Translations under genes and position numbers: made by a program
Assembly: GCA_002900995.3 (NCBI GenBank)
Contig: CM035306.1
Span: 3,878,100-3,942,099, forward strand
Source: Ganoderma boninense
Taxonomy: Eukaryota > Basidiomycota > Agaricomycetes > Polyporales > Polyporaceae
Direction: 5' to 3'
Length of the DNA: 64,000 nt
The notes under the pieces: generated by a model
Told to the model about the DNA's origin: nothing
Database searches by the model: none
The model's input: only the letters and a program-made list of their open reading frames with translations
Shown: positions 48,363 to 59,838 of the stretch, piece by piece
Layout of the letters: each line of letters begins with the position of its first letter
How positions within the stretch are numbered: position 1 is the first letter of the stretch

Positions 48363-49670
48363 CTATGTGCCTAAAGAACCATCGGGTGTGTCATCTATGA
48401 ACTCGTCTAGACTAATGTACCAGGGCACGCTATGACGCCAACGCCGGCCCAACAACATTCCCTGCGGAGGCGTGCTCGACGTGCCGTTCACCGCTGTACC
48501 ATTTCCTGTTGTGCTTTGGCTGTCCGGCCGCTCTACGATGGTGAACGTTGCGCTCATGAAGAACGCCACCGGATCGTCGGAAGAGCTCGTAGTGTTTCCA
48601 GACGAACTGGGCGCGACTGCACTGGCAGCCGCGGTGACGGTGACGGTGGTGGTGGTGATGGTGTTGACCGCTGAAATAGCTGTCGAGCCTGTGGTCTCCG
48701 TGGATGTTTCAGCGGTGGCGGTGCTCGCGGCGGGCGTGTTGGAGGTGCAGTCCGTCTCCGATTCGACCGGTGTGGTGGAGGAACCGGTGGCCGTTGGTGA
48801 TACAGTGGCCGTGGGCTTGTTGGTGTCGGACAACAGGGTGGCGGTAAATAAGGTGGTGGAGGTTATCGTTGCGCTGTCCGTGGAAGACGAGACCGTGGTT
48901 GAGTTGTCTGCGGCGGAATCTGCTCGTTGAATCAAGGCGGAGGTCGTAGAGGTGGGCACAGCAGTGGACGATGCGGCTGCCTCGGCGATGGTGCTGTTCA
49001 CGGTGGCGGCGGCAGATGCGTCCGTTGTGGTTGAGGGTGCCGAGGTGGCTGTCTGGTTGGGGTCCGTGGAGACGGTTGAGCTCGTGTTCGCGGTGGTCAT
49101 CATCCAACAGTCCGTGGACGTTGCTGGGGTGTTGGTCGGCCCCGTCCCGTTGTTGGGGGTGGAGCTTGCAGTGGAACCCGAGCTATCGAAGAACACTTGG
49201 GCGACGGTGAGCACTCAGCTTTGCATCGGGGGATTTCGATGAGCTCACTTCTGATTTGATAGTCTGAGCCGTTCACGACCCACGGGACGTGCACTTCGAC
49301 GCGCCCACGGCTGAGGTCGAAGTCCCTGGCAAGGATTTCTGCAAGGAAGTCCGTTAAGTGCACCCATGCAGGTTTGATGGGGTTTACGGTACGCACGCGC
49401 GGTGTCTTCGCCATTCTTGAACAGCCTGATGATCGGGCTTACCGCACCAGCAGGCAACACGCTTGTGTCCCTATACCGGTACTCGACTCAGTATCAGCTC
49501 TCTCCGCCGCATCCTTGAAACACGCACCAAGTGACGTTATGTGTGTAGTCCCTGTGCCAAATGGAACTCGCGTTGGGGTAGAGGATGGAAGACGCGAATC
49601 TTGCCGCCACCTGCTGGACAGCAAGGCCATGTAGCGACAGTAGGATCGAGAGGATTGGGATGAGACGCAT
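48363..49670 (-). CDS. Secreted Ser/Thr-rich protein with Kre9/Knh1-like N-terminal domain
   Basis: Seen: four exons, 49670-49528, 49470-49393, 49325-49249 and 49195-48363, in phase, 376 residues. It begins with a signal peptide (MRLIPILSILLSLHGLA). A short beta-sandwich domain follows: HRDYTHNVTWDTSVLPAGAV, SPIIRLFKNGEDTARA, HVPWVVNGSDYQI. The rest, about 270 residues, is nearly all Ser, Thr, Ala, Val and Asn, a typical O-mannosylated stalk. Known: fungal proteins with this domain are cell-wall or matrix glycoproteins, many GPI-anchored; yeast Kre9 and Knh1 act in beta-1,6-glucan assembly. Odd: the predicted C-terminus (RRWRHSVPWYISLDEFIDDT) is polar and lacks the usual hydrophobic GPI-signal tail, so either it is freely secreted or a further 3' exon is missed. 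Donor choice at 49392 was set by frame. Confidence 0.75.
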
Positions 49671-50515
49671 CAGTCCGTAGGGTGAACGAAGTGAGCACAG
49701 GAATAAGGGAGTGTGTCGTGAGTCTCGCTCGACGTGGGTTTGGTTTCGGTACTCATCCTCCGCCTCGTCCTCCCTCCTTTTTCAACGCTGCAGAGCGCTT
49801 TCGTCGTGTTATTCTAGGATGGTATAGCAACGCATTCGTTGCAGGCGCAGAGACGACGTTGAGACTCCATTCCAGCTCTGACGGTTTCTTCGGCCGCCCG
49901 TTCAGCGCGCGCTGTATGTAGCACAATAGCACCCTATCGGGGTGTTCGGGATACGTTTTTTATTTGCTGTAACTCCACTCCATATTTACAGGACGACACG
50001 CTCGTAATCCCCGGGTTCTGAACCGTCTCCTTGAGGCTTGACTGCTTCCCCGAGTGAGCAGTTTTACTGTGGCACGAGTGTTGTCTGACCTCGTAGTAGC
50101 TCAAATCATGTTCGTCGGACAACTTCTTTTTAATTTATTGTTCGGGCCATATTGTCTGGTGAGACTATGTGACAGTCCATGCGCATAACTGAACGGACAA
50201 TACATGGCATTTTTGAGACAACGTTTGTAAGGACTACCACGGACCTCTATAATATCGCATTTATCTTACTTTCACCGCCTTACTTACGTGCCTAGTACAT
50301 TCCAATAGTTGCAGTTGTTATTGTCATTTAGTTACGTAAGTATATAGCGCTGGCGCCGATGCCCGGCGCTGGTTGGACTCGTACACGACGGTTCGCATGC
50401 CCGCACGGGTTGTAAACATCTCATAACTGCCCCTACGCATTCCTGGCAAGTGAGGATGAGTTCTAACCGGTAAGTCTATGGTCCTGTGAATGACGACTCC
50501 TTCCAAGAAAGCACG
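49671..50515. other. Divergent intergenic region between the Kre9-like and F-box genes
   Basis: Holds the promoters of both flanking genes. It is markedly AT-richer between 50130 and 50340 than the coding DNA, and has a TTACTTACGT motif at 50281. No reading frame with a recognisable domain. Confidence 0.5.
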
Positions 50516-52193
50516 ATGACCCTGCGTCTCTCCGCTCTGAACTCGGACGTCCAGAGGCACATCATATCCTTTCTCTCGTCGCTCCCAGATCTTCTTGCTC
50601 TCAGGAGAACCTCCGCGGAATTTGTGGACCTCACGACGGCGGCTCTCTGCGCTATGACGAAGGACACGCCCCTCAGGTGCAGGGCTGATCTCGTCGCCTT
50701 CTATCGCTTCCTGCGAACTGGCGACGCTTCCTCTCGCACCGCGGACCTCGTCAAGGATCTGCGATATCAGCTCGCACCTTCACCTCTACCGGTAATCAAC
50801 CGGGATCGCCACCAACTACCTGAGATCGGCGAGGACGCTGAGGCTATCGAGGCCTTCCTTGGGATCCTCGATCACTGTCGACGTCTGCGCCGGCTTCACA
50901 TCGTCCAATGGGACCTCCAAATCCCTCCCTCCCTCCTGTTCCACGCCCTCTCCCACCTCACGCTCCTCGAAGATCTGGAGATAAGCCTCGACGACGAGGT
51001 GGAGCCCGTGGACCTACAACAGCTCGCCGCCCTGCCGCTACGCCGGCTCGCATTTCTCTGGGCTCCCCAAATGGCGCCACAGTTCGATCACTTCGCGGCC
51101 ATCGCACCGCTCTCCAGGACCCTGGTAGAGCTGGATCTCCCGCTATACGCGCACAAGTGCACGCTCCTCGGCGCGACGTTTGCGGTCCGTGCGCAGGGTC
51201 GCGCTCTGGGTGCCGCGCGGACGGCGTTCGTGGCGGACCTCTGCTCCACCTTCCCCGGCCTTTCCCACCTCACCCTGCGCGGCCAGTGCCCCTGGACGCA
51301 CCAGTGGGGCACGTGGATCGTACAGGGCGGAGAGGCGACGAACGAGACCATACGCGAGGCGCATGCCGAGCAGTGGATGGGGCTCGCGGGCGCGTGGCCT
51401 GACCTGGCGGTCGTCCGCGTCGACGATCCGCGCACTGCGTACCTCCTGGGCCTTGGCAGAGACAGATCCGTCGCCTCGCTGTCCCTCGCGTGGCTCTCGT
51501 ACACCCCGGAACACGTTTTCGTGACGGCGGTGGAGGACACGCGCCCGACCTGTGTCGAGTTCGTCATGGATCATCCGACCTATGTGGGGTCCATGTCTGT
51601 AGGTGGAGGGCCGTTCGGAGCGCTGTCGCAGCTGGACGCAATCTCGTCCGTGCGGTACCTTGTCGTGCATTTACGGAGGTTTAGCATACCAGTGTTATGC
51701 GCAGAGTTTGCGGAGCCCATCGTGAGTCCTCTTACCTTCTTGGCCTTTGGGGTAAAAGTAACACGTCATGGGGGAAACTGACCCGAGCCGTCGTTCTCAC
51801 ACATCTACATCTTAGCATCTGCTGGCTTCCGCCTTGGAAGACCTCCCGATCACGCATCTGGTGGTCAAACTCGACTTGGGCCCTTTCTGTCTGGACGTTG
51901 TACAGCGCGATCGCGTGCACACCGAAGTCTGCTACGGACAAGACACCTACGACGTCGAACACGGGGTCGAGCTCTTGGACGCTGCGGAATCATGGGCAAC
52001 CCTGCTCGCCGGAGCGTCTCGCACGCTCCAGTGGATCGCGGTGTACATTCCTCGAGACAGAGTCCGATCTTGGGAGGTCTCTCGCCAAGCGGGAGGAGAG
52101 GATGATGGTTCGGAGGCGGCGGCGCTGTGGGAGGTCGAAGAAGACGCGGCTTGGGACACGCTCTCAACAACGCTGTTGCGGGAGTTCATCTAA
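50516..52193 (+). CDS. F-box protein
   Basis: Seen: two exons, 50516-51721 and 51816-52193, in phase, 527 residues. The start is the ATG at 50516, which opens almost directly onto the F-box (LSALNSDVQRHIISFLSSLP...LRRTSAEF, residues about 5-40). The remainder has spaced hydrophobic segments (RRLHIVQWDLQIPPSLLFHA, LEDLEISLDDEVEPVDLQQL, LSHLTLRGQ) like the degenerate leucine-rich repeats of basidiomycete F-box proteins. The end is acidic (EVEEDAAWDTLSTTLLREFI). Known: F-box proteins link substrates to SCF ubiquitin ligases through Skp1. The target cannot be inferred. It converges on the next gene, with 315 bp between the two stop codons. Confidence 0.8.
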
Positions 52194-52508
52194 CATGCAC
52201 AGAAGGACTCTTCACTTTTTTGGAAGGGCGGGGTCCGTATATTATTGAGACTGATGAGTACGAAATACAGGAATATTGGGTGCGTATGTCCGGTCGCATA
52301 CATATATGATCACTATAGCGCGGATGTAAGTAAATCTGTGCGCTATAACCATAAATGAATGGGCAAGAGCGGAAGGCTAGCAAGGGCGAAGAACCACCAC
52401 GCGATCGACACACAGGCCACGCATACAATCAGAAGGAAAGCCCACGACGCCTAGCCCTAGCGATTAAGCGGTCACACGTCAGACTCCTCAGTTCGCTAAA
52501 TGGGTCCT
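52194..52508. other. Convergent intergenic region
   Basis: Lies between the stop codons of two convergent genes and should hold both 3' untranslated regions. No gene seen. Confidence 0.5.
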
Positions 52509-53862
52509 TCAAGGACAACATGGGGACCGACACGATGCCCTTGTCCAGAATCTCGTGGTGCTCTCATGGCCATCATCGCACTCGACGGTCGACGGGACCC
52601 GCCCGACGACCATCGACCTGTCAGGCGCGACGTTCGCCTTCATGGAGTGCTCCTCGTCGCCGCGGAGGGGGTAGAAATACCCCACGAAGGACCCCCCGTC
52701 GCCGAAGAACCGCCCCTGGCTGGGACAGAGGTACTGGAAGTGCAGGCAGTCCTCCGGGGTCTGCGTCGTTTCGCTGTACGAGCTCCTCTCCCTGCCGTCG
52801 TCCACATCCTTCGTGTCGTCATCGCCTTCCGCGTCCTTCATCTCCTCGTCCTCGTCCTCGTCCGCGTCCGCGTCCGGCGGTAACAGATGTTCCGGCCACG
52901 CCGAAGGAGACACAGCGAGCTCGAACCCATGCGCGAGCAAGCGGTCCAGCGCGCGCGCGTCGCGCTCGCACTGCAGCTGGGACTCGGGGATCATCCGCAG
53001 CGTGCGGTCGTCCACGAGCGCGCGCCGCGCGAGCGTGAGCTGCGGGTGGCCGCACCCGAACCCAGCTGGTGACGAAGTTCGACAGCGCGGTGCATGGGGC
53101 GCGCGCGATCGGGGCGGACGGGGAGCAGGTCCGAGACTGGTGGACGTATATCGCGCACCCGTCACGGTGCGGCGCCATGCTGATCTCCAGCGAGGCGGCG
53201 ACGTGGCGGGTTTGGGCATATGGCGGCGTGCTGGTGTGGAGCGTGCATTTGGCGACGCGGGTGCGGAAGTGCGAATCGCTGAAGAGGGCGCGGGAGAGGG
53301 GCTCGAAGTGGTGGTGGCTCGTGTACACCTCAAGCGTCGAGGGCCGGTAGGGATCGTGGCGGAGGAGGAAGGAGAGCGCGAGCTCGCCGCCGAAGATGCC
53401 GCCGTGCTTCTCGACGATGTCGATGAGCTGGTGCGGGTGGGGTACGAAGGCCTGGAGACGGTTTGTGAGGGTCCGCCGGAGAGACAGTGAAGCGTGCTGG
53501 TGGTTGGCGCGGCAGGTGCGTCGCCAGCGCGAGAGGGACAGGATGTCCATCTCGTCGGCAAACATCCCCGCCAGTTCGGGGTGGACGCTGAGAGACGGTG
53601 AACACCCACGGTTAGCGTAAAGCAAGACAGGTTGTGGTAGAGGTGCGTACAATCGTCCTCTGGTGTGGAGAAAGCAGCCCGGACAAAGGGTCGGTGGGGT
53701 TTTCATTGGGAGGGTTGAGCATGCGTGTGGTCGGCGTGCCGTACGCAGTACACTGGTATTAGGGTTGTGTCCGGTACCGGAGGTGCGATGGGTGCAGGAA
53801 ACGACTTTAGCAACGGCATTAATCTTGGGAAGTTCCAGAAGGTAGTCCTCTATGACGTGCAA
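52509..53862 (-). pseudogene. F-box/nucleotidyltransferase-like protein of a basidiomycete family, apparently frameshifted
   Basis: Seen: the upstream frame holds an F-box-like start (ELAGMFADEMDILSLSRWRR, then TCRANHQHASLSLRRTL), FVPHPHQLIDIVEKHGGIFG, GELALSFLLRHDPYRPSTLE and VYTSHHHFEPLSRALF. The conserved-looking downstream piece (GFGCGHPQLTLARRALVDD, LLAHGFELAVSPSAWPEHL, then an acidic run and FQYLCPSQGRFFGDGGSFVG) is in another frame. The switch is at about 53058-53066, beside a G run between FVTSW and GFGCGHP, with no intron signals there. Known/inferred: the GG...ALSFLL layout resembles a family of fungal proteins with an F-box followed by a nucleotidyltransferase-like fold; catalytic activity is doubtful. 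The upstream end is uncertain: an acceptor at about 53592 suggests that the true first exon lies between 53600 and 53862. It is a disrupted gene or a sequence error. Confidence 0.55.
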
Positions 53863-54281
53863 TCTCCGGATGACCAGTCTGGAAGGACGATCTGAGAATT
53901 GGGTTCCACATAGCGGCAGGACGGAGACAAGTTTCGTGAGGCCCTTCCCGATTCTGGACAGGGAGACCGCTCCGCAGCGTGCGGTGTGAACATTGTGTAA
54001 CGTGAGTCGCCCATGTTGGTAGTACGGTTAACGTCGGCGGTACGCACCGATGACCGTCCTGTACGTGAATACGGGGCAGCCGTGAGTCGTTGGAGATCTC
54101 CTTCTGCGCGCAACTGCGATTGAGAATGTCGATTAGCCTAGCGTGGGTATATATGGCGATCTACCCAGGCACTATATGCGCTGGGATGCACTTGTATTTG
54201 AGGAGCGGAAAGTCGGAATGTACGTGTGTAAGAACAAGGGCCAGTCCTTGAGGCCTAATCCGTCGTGGAAGGCGCGAGCCA

Positions 54282-55361
54282 TTAACTTTCAGCATGCAGC
54301 CGCAAATAGAACGGCTTCTGGCAAACAGGACAGCATGACTTCTCGCTAAACTCCCGCACCAAGCACCTGCGTGACGGATTTCAGTGGACATAGCTGAGAT
54401 GAGCGTTGGCCGTACCCGTGACAGAATAAGTGTCCGCAGGTCGTTGTGACGGGATCGACACAAGGATCCTGAAGACAGGACCGACAGTGCCAGGACGGGA
54501 TCTCGGAATCCAACTGAGAAATGTCAAGTACAACAAACGGTGTATTGACACGTGTGGTGAGGGAAGATTCCGATTCTATGGTCGTTGGCGGAACGTCTCC
54601 GGGTGCAGGGGAATCTGCATGGAGCAATGCCTGACAAGAACGCTGGTGCTGTGAGAGTAATGCATAGTCAACGCGTCCCAGGGGATATGACAACGAAGGG
54701 TTGAAACGGACCTGATCAAAATCGGCCATATTATAGAAGCCAAGTCTGCATGGAAGACATTTCGGATGCGCTTCAGATGTCCAGAGGTGATCCGCCAACG
54801 TCTCGGAAGGCCGGAGGCAGATGCCACACGACATGCAGGAGGACACCGTTATAATGTGCTAGAGGGAGCTGTTGAGATCATGAAACTGTCCAACACAACC
54901 AACAAAGGCTAACCTGGGCGAGTTCCTCACCGCTCCTAAAGCGAAGGCGGCAAATGGGACAGATAATAGATTTGCCCAAGCATTCAAGGTGGAGGTCTCC
55001 GATGGGAACTTCTTGACCACATTGAGCGCACATCTTGACACAGGATTTGGGTTTCGAGAACACTTCGCCGCTGTACTTCAAAGCGCTAGCAGTCAGAACT
55101 CACACAAGCATCTTACTTAGGGAATGGGTGGGCACATACCGTCGGCAATTTGACTGTAGAAGCATGCCGGAGCTGTGCATGCCCGTTTGCGAACATATGG
55201 TCGTTATAGAGTTCTAAAGTTGCAAAATGTGCGTCGCACTTCCTGCAGAAATAATAGACGGACCCTTTATGACCGGTATCGGTGGCATGCTGCTCGGCCG
55301 CTTTTTTCGTAGAGAAAACCTTCTTGCAACTTTCGCACCGGGCTGACGGTGGGGCCGCCAT
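54282..55361 (-). CDS. C2H2 and RING zinc-finger protein
   Basis: Seen: five exons, 55361-55140, 55075-54914, 54858-54712, 54648-54416 and 54366-54282, in phase, 282 residues. The N-terminus has two C2H2-type fingers (CESCKKVFSTKKAAEQH and CRKCDAHFATLELYNDH). Further Cys pairs follow (CAQCGQEVPIGDLHL, CPICRLRFRSGEEL, CMSCGICLRPSETLADH, CLPCRLGFYNMADFDQH). The C-terminus is a C3HC4 RING: CRSCLQDPCVDPVTTTCGHL, FCHGCLVREFSEKSCCPVC, split by the last intron. Known: such RING fingers recruit E2 enzymes, so an E3 ubiquitin ligase role is likely; the repeated fingers may bind nucleic acid or substrate. Two further RING genes lie within 10 kb on the other strand. The ATG at 55361 lies in a GGAAGAGG leader. 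Confidence 0.82.
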
Positions 55362-56091
55362 GGAAGAGGGAGGAAGACACGAGAGGTTGTGCGGTTACCG
55401 CAGCACAAGGGAGCGCCTCAGGCCTCGGGCCTCAGACCCTTCTCCACGTGTACCAGAGCCGAAATAACAAGGCGAGATCTTGACACGAGGTAAATTTCCG
55501 AGGGAAATTATCCGCGGTTTCGGTAAGCATCCTAGGTTGAGGTTCTGGGGTTGGAGGATGTCCCGGGAGCATGCTGCCCAAGATCGAACCGCAGTGAGCC
55601 TACGCACCTAGGTCAGATCGCGTGGCTGCATGGCTTTTTGTAAGCCCTCTGGTGCAGAAGATGCTCTACAAAGACCTGTATCAGTACTAGTGGTCAGTGA
55701 GATACATGAAGCGCATGAAACAAGTTGCCCTGGTAGATGCGGAGAGGCTAGAAGCTGGTAGCAGCGCCAGCGGCAATTCACTGAGTGAACCTGGCTTATA
55801 CTCTTGCTCGTTTGTGTCTTGAAGTCGCATATTTCTACAGATTAAAAAAGAGCTACATAAGCTATTGAGAGAAGCTGTCTTCGCGAGCGATGTGAGGCGA
55901 TAAGTAGTATGGTGAAACGGAGACAAGAGACCCATCAACACTGCACAAGGCACTGATTAACCGAAAGATTATGTAAGCAGATCTAACATACGAACAGGCG
56001 CGCACCTCCGAAAAGTACGGACTACCCTTGGGTTCTAACCACTACAACCTCCCGTTCCCTTTCTCACCTTCCTTCCGTTTTAACGACCTTA
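55362..56091. other. Divergent intergenic region between two RING-finger genes
   Basis: Contains the promoters of the flanking divergent genes. No reading frame with a domain. A pyrimidine-rich tract (about 56044-56075) directly precedes the start of the plus-strand RING gene. Confidence 0.5.
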
Positions 56092-57184
56092 ATGCCTTCA
56101 TTCCGTTGCAGTATCTGCCTCGACACCCTTGACGATGCCACGAAGCCAATGACCACAACCTGTGGTCATATCTACTGCTTGGATTGCGCCACATTCCACT
56201 TCTCGCGGGAGCATCCGTCGTGCGCGGTATGCCGCAAGCCACACTCTCTAGACCAGATGATTCGCCTTTATCCTGATTGGGAAGATGGCGACGCGCGTGG
56301 TGGCCAGCGGTCTGCGGGAGAAGACGAGCCTGTGAGCTCTAGTCCCGTGTCGGTTCGCAGCATCGAACATGCAGGACAAGAGGCGGTCAACGCCATCAAG
56401 CAAGCCATTGCGGGCAACCAGCAGCCGCAGGACGCGTTTCTTACGTATGTATCTATCTGTTTCACTGATTCTCATCCAATTGACGCGCTGTTTAGGTGCA
56501 ACACTTTCGTAAACTCAGTCACTGACCGCGAGAGGGGACATATCAACACGGTACGCGTTTCCACGCGTTCACCACGTGTCATTGTGCTTACCGTGGCCTG
56601 CAGAAACTTCTTGGGGAGGTTTCGTTGCAGTTGAACTTGCTATCAACGGTGCGTACTTGTTTTCTACTGGCCATTTAGGCGTTATCGCTCAACCGCCGCG
56701 CAGAAACTCAAAGACGACGCCGATCGTCTTAGGCAAATGAGGAGCACCGCGCAATCGGCACGCGTTAATGAGGCGCAGATGAACCAGGAGATTCAGAAGC
56801 AGAAGGCCGAGATCGACACTCTGAAAGAGGAGAAGAGGCGTTTGGAGTGGGGGGTTCTCCACCAGGAGGATCGCATTGCTCTTCTCGAGCATCAGTGCGC
56901 GTTGTCGACAGAGGATGCAGGCCGCCAGCGTGTCAAAGCCGGAAAGGCCATGGCCGAGCTTGAAGACGTCAGGCAGCAATGCGAGGAGTGGAAGCAGGCC
57001 GCCGTCAAGGCGAAAAAGAAGGTGCGTCACCGACGTTACAATATTGCTGTCTCGATCACTCTGCTGATCATAGAGCCTCTTGGTGCTTTAGTACCACGTT
57101 CTGAAGAACAAGATTGAAGATACCAAGCGAGCTGCTCGGCGCAGCCACACGCAAGATGCCTCGGAGGATCTGGTCGTCATCTAG
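56092..57184 (+). CDS. RING-finger protein with long coiled coil
   Basis: Seen: five exons, 56092-56444, 56496-56550, 56604-56648, 56704-57021 and 57092-57184, in phase, 287 residues. The N-terminal RING (residues 5-50) reads CSICLDTLDDATKPMTTTCG then HIYCLDCATF...CAVCRK. An acidic Ser-rich linker follows. From about residue 130 to 270 it is strongly coiled coil (MNQEIQKQKAEIDTLKEEKR, then heptads to QCEEWKQAAVKAKKK). The end is SEDLVVI. Known: a RING plus coiled coil is a common E3 ligase layout, the coil giving oligomerisation. The substrate is unknown. A clear paralogue of its RING begins at 63564 on the same strand. Confidence 0.85.
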
Positions 57185-57991
57185 CGATGGATATCCACCT
57201 GTACAAACACTCGGACTTCGGATCGGATCTTTCTCGTGAACTCACTTACTACTGACATTACCGCTCGCATTGTTGTCGTCGCAATCGTACTTCCATCGTT
57301 TTCGGACATGTCCGCTGTGCATCGTCTGAATTCTTGTCAAGCCGTGAAAATGAGTTCGCATTGGGTGTCTTGAGCAGTTTGCGTTGAACGGCCTCAGGCT
57401 GACGTCTACAAGCCGGTACGTATCTGTCCATCCTTTGAACAACGACTGGCTCTCACATTGTGTGCTGCATGACAGGGGAAGAGGCCCTGTCCGTCGAGGA
57501 AAGCGCTCCATGAAGTTTCTCAATTGGGGGTTAGTGCGTCAGTCGTGTTGACTGTATTTAGGTCATCTAGGATGAGGAATAACACTTTTCTGACCCACTT
57601 ATGGAGATCTGCCTGTCAGGTGAGGTCAAGATCACGTCTTATGGTTTATTTATGTCGTGACGCTTTCGTACCACCCACCTTGCCTCCGGATTGCTGAGTG
57701 CGAAGGTGAGGAACACGCCTTCGGCGCATGGACAACGGCTGGACTTTCAGTATGTATGTCTTTGTTTCTATTCATGGCCTATTGAACCATCCTTGTATGA
57801 TGACTCACCCACGCATATAGCCCACGACTGCGAACATTCCTTCTTTAGGACAGTGTTTTAGTACATAAAGAGACATACGTTTGAGAGGAACTTTGTCGTA
57901 CGCCGCAGAACACCTGCCCCTGCCCCGCCGGCGTAGTCGCTTCACCTCCACACCACCTCTAACCGCTATCCACACCCGACAATACCTTGAA
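57185..57991. other. Intergenic stretch before the methyltransferase gene
   Basis: No gene recognised. Expected to hold the RING gene's 3' end and the methyltransferase promoter. A CT-rich leader (about 57905-57960) precedes the start codon. Confidence 0.5.
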
Positions 57992-59191
57992 ATGTCTTTC
58001 GCTGGAGAAGGAACGAAGGAAAACGACGCCCTGAATGCGCTGGATGCCGATCTGAAGCTGTACGACTTGGATGAGCAGGGTCTCACCTTCATGAAGGCTC
58101 AAACCGGCATCGAGGATGAAGAGGAACTCAAGAAGCACATCATCGCCATCCGGGCTGAAGGCTACTCGGTGCGTGTGCATCACCGTACTAGTACGCTTTA
58201 CGCAATTCGGCATGTTGACGCTGACCCCTTCAGATCTTTCCATATGGTTGTATCCTGCGCTTTGCCTTCCTCCAGTAAGTCCATTGGTCGATTGTCGAGC
58301 AGCCACGGGAGTGCGAGTCTAACACGCATCGTCTAGCTTGAGGCTTGCCCACTTGCCTGCATACGGCCAGCTTTCTGGCTCTGGGCAAGGCGCGAAAGGA
58401 CCCATCTTCCTCGACATAGGATGTTGCTGTGAGCCCTACCGTCCTTTCTCTGTGCCACCGCGAAAGACTAACCCAACCCTCATAGTCGGCTACGACGTGC
58501 GGAAGGCCATCCATGACGGCTTTCCTATGGGAAGCGTCGTCGCCTCCGACCTCCGTCCCGGTAGTCCAGACACCCGCCACCTGCGCTATCAGAACTGACA
58601 CTCACGGTCGGTCGGCCCGTTCGTGTGCAGAGTTCTGGGAGCTGGGCCACACACTGTTCAAGTCCACCGCGCGAGACCTTCCCCGTGCCCTTCCTCCCGG
58701 GGGACGCCTTCGACCCGTCGTTCCTCGCGCCCACCGCGCCCTTCACCGCCTCCAGCCCGCCGCTCGCCCCACGCCCCTCCGAAGCGGACCTCGCCACGCT
58801 GACCACGCTGAACCCGCTGCGCGGGCACGTCTCTGCGATCCACGCGTCGGCGTTCTTCCACCTCTTCGACGAGGCGCGGCAGGCGCAGCTCGCGCACGCG
58901 CTCGCGGGCCTCCTCTCGCCCGAGCCCGGCTCGATGCTCCTCGGGGGCCACCGCGGGATGCGCGAGGCGGGCGTGCGCACGGACGTCGCGGCGGCGCGGC
59001 GCGACGACGAGGGGGAGCGCTTCGCGCACTCGCCCGAGAGCTGGGCGGCGCTGTGGGACGGGCAGGTGTTTGCGAAGGGCACGGTGAGGGTCGAGGCGGT
59101 GCTCAGGGAGGTCGAGCGGCCGCCGGACGAGAGGGGGGTTGGGGGGGATGCGAAGTCGTACAATCTGGCGTGGTCGGTGACTAGGCTCTGA
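57992..59191 (+). CDS. SAM-dependent methyltransferase-like protein (one apparent extra base)
   Basis: Seen: five exons, 57992-58168, 58234-58274, 58337-58428, 58486-58560 and 58631-59191. The first four keep phase. Blocks: an N-terminal MKAQTGIEDEEELKKHIIAI; IFPYGCI and LAHLPAY; the glycine-rich SAM-binding motif GPIFLDIGCC (about residue 95) then GYDVRKAIHDGFPMGSVVAS plus DLRP; then FWELGHTLFKST, and in a shifted frame FPVPFLPGDAFDPSFLAP, ISAIHASAFFHLF-like motif (HVSAIHASAFFHLFDE) and SPEPGSMLLGGHRG. Known: this order is that of a Rossmann-fold methyltransferase family common in basidiomycetes, some members in secondary-metabolite clusters. The frame gains one base at about 58664-58676 in a GCGCG stretch. 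With that base ignored, the protein has about 314 residues. Substrate unknown, and no biosynthetic cluster is seen here. Confidence 0.8.
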
Positions 59192-59838
59192 CATCTGAGG
59201 CTTGAGGTGTGCCAGTACTGGTTCGTGTGTGTTCTGGAGGTTCGCGGACTTGCATCTCAACGTGAGTCATGGCCAGAACTTGAATGTGCGTTTGTGCGAG
59301 ACTGAGACTGACGTTTGGGCAGATGTCGCTTTCTTTGCCTCTAGGGCTAGGATGGATGTACGAGTATCGGGTATTCAACTACCACGGTCTGTTCCTATTA
59401 CGTGGGCTCGGGAGGCTCGTTGTCCTAACGCAAGATGAAAGCGGCAAATTTCAGATTGTATACGTGCATGTGAATTGCAGCATCATCCTACTTTCACCTA
59501 TCTGGCTGATTTCTGATCGACCTGAGTCTCCGAAGTTCGAACCCTCCTTATCCTTAGTCTCGCCGATCTCGTCCTTCTCATCCTCCTCCGAACCCGCATC
59601 TCTTCAATTCTCCGGCCCTATCGCGCTCTGCTTTCCCGTTGGTTCCGCATCCACAATCAATCAAACGTACCGGGTGAAGATCGAAGACCGTTTAGTCGTT
59701 GCGCCCAACCGCAGTGAGTCGCAGTACATCACTCCTACGCGCAAGGCGGGACGTGTCGCATAAGACATGAACTAAGGATGATATTCATCCCGTGGACTCT
59801 GATGTGAAAAAGTAGGGTATATCCAAGCCAGCTCCCTC
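59192..59838. other. Convergent intergenic region
   Basis: Lies between the convergent methyltransferase and jacalin-fusion genes. A 159-codon open frame at 59284-59763 (plus) has no recognisable domain and no intron evidence; I do not call it. Confidence 0.45.

Noticed and set aside
59284..59763. 159-codon plus-strand frame after the methyltransferase
   Set aside because: No domain, no homologue I recognise, and it sits in a convergent intergenic region where a 3' untranslated region is expected.
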